Source: Leptolyngbyaceae cyanobacterium SM1_3_5 (GTDB lineage: Bacteria; Cyanobacteriota; Cyanobacteriia; Elainellales; Elainellaceae). Taken from it: a DNA stretch of 6,351 nucleotides. Under the pieces are notes generated by a model. The model ran no database searches, was not told the DNA's origin, and saw only the letters and a list, made by a program, of their open reading frames with translations. Of the stretch, positions 3,400 through 6,351 are shown one piece after another (within the stretch, counting starts at the first letter, position 1; the number at the start of each line of letters is the position of its first letter). The stretch is from the NCBI GenBank assembly GCA_012031475.1, contig JAAUTJ010000294.1, forward strand, positions 1 to 6,351, in the 5' to 3' direction. Both the position numbers and the translations under genes were made by a program.

Positions 3400-6351
3400 G
3401 TGACTTCTCAACCGACTCAAATCCAAGCGCTCATTCAGCAGATTGATTCTGTTCTCAGCGATCGGGACCAGGGTTGCTCTGGGGATTGTCCAGCGAGGCT
3501 CAGCAGCAGCGAGCCGTCTTGATGCGGACTCGCGAATATCTGGTGGCGCTGTTGCAGTCGGGCGCGGGGCGACCTGCCGGGGGGTGGATTGCCGCTGGGT
3601 CAATCCGCTCAGGGGCAGGTTCCCGCTGCGGATTCGGCTCAGCAGGTGCTACAGGCCGTGATGCAGGAGATGGCTTTTTGCGGACAAACGTGATGCAGCC
3701 GTTGCGATCGGATCTAGAGCAGCTACAGCAGCAGCGATCGACCCTGCAAGAAGAAGTGCGGCAGCTTGAGGCGCAGCGGCAGCAGTACCGTTTGCCTCCG
3801 GTCAATCAGCAGCTCATGGATGAACTGATGCGATCGCTCACCGATCGCATTCAAGAGCGGCTGTCCAGCCAAATCGCTCAAATGGGCGGGCAAATGGGCG
3901 GGCTGCCCGCAGATTCGGCTGAAACTGACCAGTACGTGCTGAAGCTGGATTCTTCGCTGCGCGTCATGTTTGATTCGCTGCAAGCCGATCTGCAAAGCTA
4001 CCAGCGATCGCTCAGCGCCAGCCTGGAAAAGATGCACACGCTCGGTCAGCAAAGTGAAGCGCTGTTTGCCGCCCTCGTCAATCGACTGGCGCAGCAGCTT
4101 GGCCGCGAAACGTCCGGCTATTTGCGTCCGGCTGAAGGTGAAGAGGTGCAGATCGATCGCCTCCTCCGCGAGCTTGGCCTACCCAACACAACCACCAGCA
4201 CCAGCAGTCCGCCGCAGTTGTCAACGCCCCCATCCGACAATCTGCTTAATATCGATCTGCCGCTTAACTTGCCGCAGCCGGACATCGACGAAGAAATTAC
4301 GCTGTTTCAGGTTGATCCCGCAACTGCTCCACCTGTGGACGAAGAAATTACGGTCTTTCAGGTTGATCCTCAGCCGATCGCCCCGGTCAATCCGCCGATC
4401 GCGGCTGATGCTGAACCGACCGCTGATCTCGATAATTTCTATGAAAGCTTGTTTGGTAATCGCGCCGTGCCCTACGCAGGCGAGGACAAGCCGCCCACAG
4501 GCGAAGCAATCGCCGCTGATTCGCTGGCAACTGATCCGCTGGCAACTGATTCGCTGCTCGATAATTCGCCGCCCGCCGATCTCGAGCCCTGTTCGCTGAA
4601 TCGTCCGCTGCTGCGTCTGGTGTGGAATCGCCCGTTGCAAAATCGCCTGTTGAGCAACCGCCCGTCGATTTAACTGAGCCGCGATCGCTCGAATCGTTTT
4701 TGTTCACGCCAGACCCAGAAGTTGCGCCTGCTGAACCCGGACCCGAACTGGAGGAACCGGACTCGATCGAATCAGTTCGCAGCCTATCTGAACTGATCGA
4801 GCTGCCCACTAAAGGACCTGCGTCCGAACCGCCTGCATCGATCGCTGTGTCGCCTGCCGCCCCGTCGATCGATGCAGATATCGAAGAAGATACCTACATT
4901 CCTGCTCCGCCCGAAGAAGATTTGCTGGGTAGCCAAGACGCGATCGAGCAGGGCGGACTGATGCAGCTTGATGACAACACGCTTCAGCAGCTTTCCACCG
5001 ATTTGTCCAATCTTGAAGGGCTGGATCTGTCCGCCGAGTCGATCGCGTCCGTCCCTGCAACCGATCTGAGTCTGGATGATTTGTTCGCTGAACCAGCCTC
5101 GGCTGAACCCATTCCTGAACCGGAACTCAATGCTGAAGTAGAACTCGGTACGGAAGCGGAACTGCTCGATCTGTTTGAGCCTACTCAGCCTTCTGAGCCG
5201 GAACTCGGTACTGAAGTAGAACTGGATGCTGAAGCAGAACTGCTCGATCTGTTTGAACCTGCTCAGCCGGAAGCGATCGCGCCAGAAGATACCTTGGATC
5301 TGTTTGGGGATGCGCCGGAGCCGCCGCCCAGCGATGCAGAACTGCGCGATCTGCTCGACATTCACACGCCGCCCGATGCGCCGCCCGACCTGCCGCCGGA
5401 TGCACCCCCACAGCCGCCCATTCCACCGCCGGACTTGCCGCCTGACCTGCCGATTCCGCTTGCGGCGATCGATACCGTTCCGGGAGCGCTACGCGATCGC
5501 ACCCCAATTCTCGCTGCGGATGTCGATGATTTGTTTCCGCTGACGGTCACGCCTGCGGAAGTCGAACTGATGGCGACCGACTTGCCCGTCGAGGATCTGA
5601 ATTTTCCTGCGGATGCGATCGGCGTTGAGCCGCTGGAGCCACTGGAGCCACTGGACGCGATCGCGCCCTCCGAATCGAGCGAAGATTTAGCCAGTTTGTT
5701 CGCCCAATCGCCCAGCCTGGAGGAAGCACAGGCGGCAGGTTCAACGGAATTGATCGCCGCTGGCTTGTCGCTAGAAGATTTGTTTGCGCCGACCGATGAG
5801 AGCGCCGATGAGAGCGCCGATGAGAGCGCCGATGAGAGCGCCAACCCTCCGGCTGAGCCGCTCATGCTTGATGACTTTGTGCAAGATCTGCCTCCTCTCG
5901 ATCGCCAGCCGCCCCTGCTGAGATCGGACACGATTGAGCCAGAAGTGTTTGATGGAGAAGTGTTTGATGCAGAAGATCTCGACGCATTGTTTACCGAGTC
6001 GGAAGCGGAAATTTCGGCGGCTCAAGCGCCTGTGATGCCGACGATCGAAGAGCAAACGCTGCTGGGCGACTTGCTGTTTGACACGCCCGACCTGCCGGAA
6101 CCGCTCGCCCCAGAAGAAGCAGGCTTGACGCTCGACAGCTTCACCGAGTCGATCGATGCACCTGCGGCTGAGTCGATCGGGCCATCGCTGCCCGTCCCAA
6201 CGGAATCAGCCTGTTCGCGCCATCTGCTTTTGATCTCGATGAACCAGAAGCGTCGGAGGCACTGACGCTGGAAGACTTTTTCACCGAGTCGCCTGCCGTT
6301 CTTGACCCCAGAAGTCGATGCCGACCCTGCTGCTCGAAGATTTGCCGCCGG
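3400..6351 (+). CDS. Large coiled-coil / acidic repeat protein, frameshifted, 3' end beyond window
   Basis: One gene in several frames. From GTG 3400 the protein is readable when these are joined: frame of 3400 to about 3468, shift to 3474-~3579, shift to ~3585-3675, shift to 3678-~4586, shift to ~4588-6195, shift to 6199-~6298, with two more likely shifts near 6300 and 6322. The repaired product exceeds 980 residues. Order: N-terminal helices; a Gln-rich coiled coil (VMQPLRSDLEQLQQQR onward, about 3690-3785) and further helices to about 4150; then a long acidic Pro/Ala/Glu/Asp tail with repeated LxxLF-type motifs. No signal peptide or membrane segment is visible, so it is probably cytoplasmic. 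I do not recognise a named family, although the N-terminus reminds me of conserved cyanobacterial hypothetical proteins. Function unknown; scaffold or adaptor behaviour is only an inference from the architecture. Indels may be sequence errors or real decay. Confidence 0.75.
3474..4673 (+). CDS. N-terminal half segment of the large gene (helical and coiled-coil part)
   Basis: This is the longest uninterrupted frame of the first half, but not a separate gene: it opens at a TTG without a ribosome site and its last 29 codons (after about 4586) are out of frame. The stretch at about 3579-3677 is also misread in this frame; there the neighbouring frame gives the more sensible QSAQGQVPAADSAQQVLQ. 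Trustworthy content: WGLSSEAQQQRAV helix (3480-3560), the coiled coil from 3678 to about 3790, a Met/Gly patch IAQMGGQMGG (3871-3901), a helical block with LDSSLRVMFDSLQADLQ (3945-4100), and the start of the acidic tail, with two copies of DEEIT(L/V)FQVDP and DLDNFYESLFG at 4425. Confidence 0.7.
   Translation: MLWGLSSEAQQQRAVLMRTREYLVALLQSGAGRPAGGWIAAGSIRSGAGSRCGFGSAGATGRDAGDGFLRTNVMQPLRSDLEQLQQQRSTLQEEVRQLEAQRQQYRLPPVNQQLMDELMRSLTDRIQERLSSQIAQMGGQMGGLPADSAETDQYVLKLDSSLRVMFDSLQADLQSYQRSLSASLEKMHTLGQQSEALFAALVNRLAQQLGRETSGYLRPAEGEEVQIDRLLRELGLPNTTTSTSSPPQLSTPPSDNLLNIDLPLNLPQPDIDEEITLFQVDPATAPPVDEEITVFQVDPQPIAPVNPPIAADAEPTADLDNFYESLFGNRAVPYAGEDKPPTGEAIAADSLATDPLATDSLLDNSPPADLEPCSLNRPLLRLVWNRPLQNRLLSNRPSI
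4287..4369 (+). repeat. Direct repeat encoding DEEIT(L/V)FQVDP
   Basis: Two near-identical copies begin at 4287 and 4338, 51 bases (17 codons) apart, differing at the Leu/Val codon. They lie at the start of the acidic tail of the large gene and look like an in-frame duplication. Confidence 0.85.
4622..6265 (+). CDS. C-terminal acidic, motif-repeat segment of the large gene
   Basis: An uninterrupted frame of 547 codons, but its ATG is internal: similar coding sense continues upstream to about 4588 (LFAESSAAASG), where it joins the previous segment. The last 21 or so codons (after about 6198) are out of frame and the real gene continues. Composition is dominated by Glu, Asp, Pro, Ala, Ser and Leu, with almost no Cys, His or Trp, which suggests an intrinsically disordered, strongly negative tail. 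Within it are an LxxLF-type motif array, a Pro-rich hinge (PPDAPPDLPPDAPP and similar) at about 5366-5461, a 78-base imperfect duplication and a DESA tandem repeat. No catalytic domain can be seen. Confidence 0.75.
   Translation: MESPVAKSPVEQPPVDLTEPRSLESFLFTPDPEVAPAEPGPELEEPDSIESVRSLSELIELPTKGPASEPPASIAVSPAAPSIDADIEEDTYIPAPPEEDLLGSQDAIEQGGLMQLDDNTLQQLSTDLSNLEGLDLSAESIASVPATDLSLDDLFAEPASAEPIPEPELNAEVELGTEAELLDLFEPTQPSEPELGTEVELDAEAELLDLFEPAQPEAIAPEDTLDLFGDAPEPPPSDAELRDLLDIHTPPDAPPDLPPDAPPQPPIPPPDLPPDLPIPLAAIDTVPGALRDRTPILAADVDDLFPLTVTPAEVELMATDLPVEDLNFPADAIGVEPLEPLEPLDAIAPSESSEDLASLFAQSPSLEEAQAAGSTELIAAGLSLEDLFAPTDESADESADESADESANPPAEPLMLDDFVQDLPPLDRQPPLLRSDTIEPEVFDGEVFDAEDLDALFTESEAEISAAQAPVMPTIEEQTLLGDLLFDTPDLPEPLAPEEAGLTLDSFTESIDAPAAESIGPSLPVPTESACSRHLLLISMNQKRRRH
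5156..5269 (+). repeat. 78-base imperfect tandem duplication (AELLDLFEPxQP)
   Basis: AELLDLFEPTQP at 5156 and AELLDLFEPAQP at 5234 are 26 codons apart, and ELGTE occurs before and between them. The duplicated unit contains one complete linear motif, showing how the array can grow. Confidence 0.8.
5795..5842 (+). repeat. Four perfect tandem copies of GATGAGAGCGCC (DESA)
   Basis: Perfect 12-bp copies at 5795-5806, 5807-5818, 5819-5830 and 5831-5842 encode four DESA units inside the acidic tail. Because the unit is a multiple of three, slippage changes the length without changing frame. The lack of any synonymous difference points to recent expansion. Confidence 0.92.

Larger units (their letters stand above)
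4425..6291 (+). repeat. Array of short acidic LxxLF / DLF linear motifs
   Basis: At least 14 related motifs recur through the tail: DLDNFYESLF (4425), DLE(A)LFAES (4578, across the indel), SLESFLFTPD (4685), LSLDDLFAEP (5066), LLDLFEP (5162 and 5240), TLDLFGD (5291), VDDLFPL (5522), DLASLFAQS (5684), SLEDLFAPT (5768), MLDDFVQD (5864), DLDALFTES (5975), LTLDSFTES (6125) and LTLEDFFTES (6262). Shared pattern: hydrophobic, one or two acidic residues, Leu/Ala/Ser, Phe, then small-acidic or Pro. The regular recurrence in a disordered acidic context suggests multivalent binding sites; the partner is unknown. Confidence 0.75.

Noticed and set aside
3241..3603. Minus-strand frame of 120 codons upstream of and over the large gene start
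   Set aside because: Rich in Arg/Ser/Thr with no motif, antisense to the start of the large gene, no good ribosome site.
3675..3680. Programmed frameshifting at the T5 run as an explanation of the frame change
   Set aside because: The run is short, there is no supporting stem-loop or internal Shine-Dalgarno arrangement, and several unrelated shifts in both directions occur in the same gene, which programmed recoding would not explain.
5795..5842. CRISPR-like short repeats
   Set aside because: The repeats are contiguous 12-mers without spacers and encode DESA in frame within a coding tail.

Overview
The window looks like a piece of a cyanobacterial chromosome, probably from a filamentous or Leptolyngbya-type lineage. 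The main reason is the octamer GCGATCGC (HIP1), which I count at least 14 times in 6.35 kb, in genes and spacers alike. Two other cyanobacterial habits are present: a short palindromic dispersed-repeat-like element and tandem heptamers in a spacer, and proteins with cyanobacterial-style PPC and CSPG/cadherin-like modules. There is no sign of an integrase, transposase, CRISPR array, tRNA or rRNA.

Layout. (1) 1-1692, minus strand: a modular, probably surface or secreted protein. It has an N-terminal PPC-like domain, an (SP)n linker, a CSPG/cadherin-like domain, and eight visible repeats with an ISGSNVVW core (TolB-like beta-propeller type). It runs off the left edge and is broken by a 1-base deletion near 718. 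(2) 1693-1867: divergent spacer. (3) 1868-2503, plus: plsC, a 1-acylglycerol-3-phosphate acyltransferase of 211 aa from a GTG start, with Thr where the family usually has Glu in the (E)GTR block. (4) 2504-2593: convergent spacer with a perfect 20-bp palindrome flanked by TGACACC-type heptamers. (5) 2594-3136, minus: an exported PrxQ/BCP-type peroxiredoxin whose second cysteine is 36 residues after the peroxidatic one. (6) 3137-3399: divergent spacer. (7) 3400-6351 and beyond, plus: one very large gene for a helical/coiled-coil N-terminus followed by a long acidic, proline-rich, low-complexity tail. The tail carries at least 14 copies of a short motif such as LEDLF, LLDLFEP, LDALFTES or LEDFFTES. 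The gene is split by at least five 1-base indels, so it appears as several overlapping open frames (notably 3474-4673 and 4622-6265) but reads as a single protein when the frames are joined.

The genes are not an obvious operon: orientations alternate and no shared pathway is evident. PlsC serves phosphatidic acid and membrane lipid synthesis, the peroxiredoxin detoxifies peroxides outside the cytoplasm, and the other two are large repeat-bearing proteins of unknown role. All firm indels fall in short homopolymers or repeated bases, and coding character is kept on both sides of each. I therefore read them mainly as sequence or assembly errors rather than gene decay, but the sequence alone cannot settle this. 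The most interesting item is the linear-motif array in the large plus-strand gene. I do not see a recognisable new defence or mobile system.
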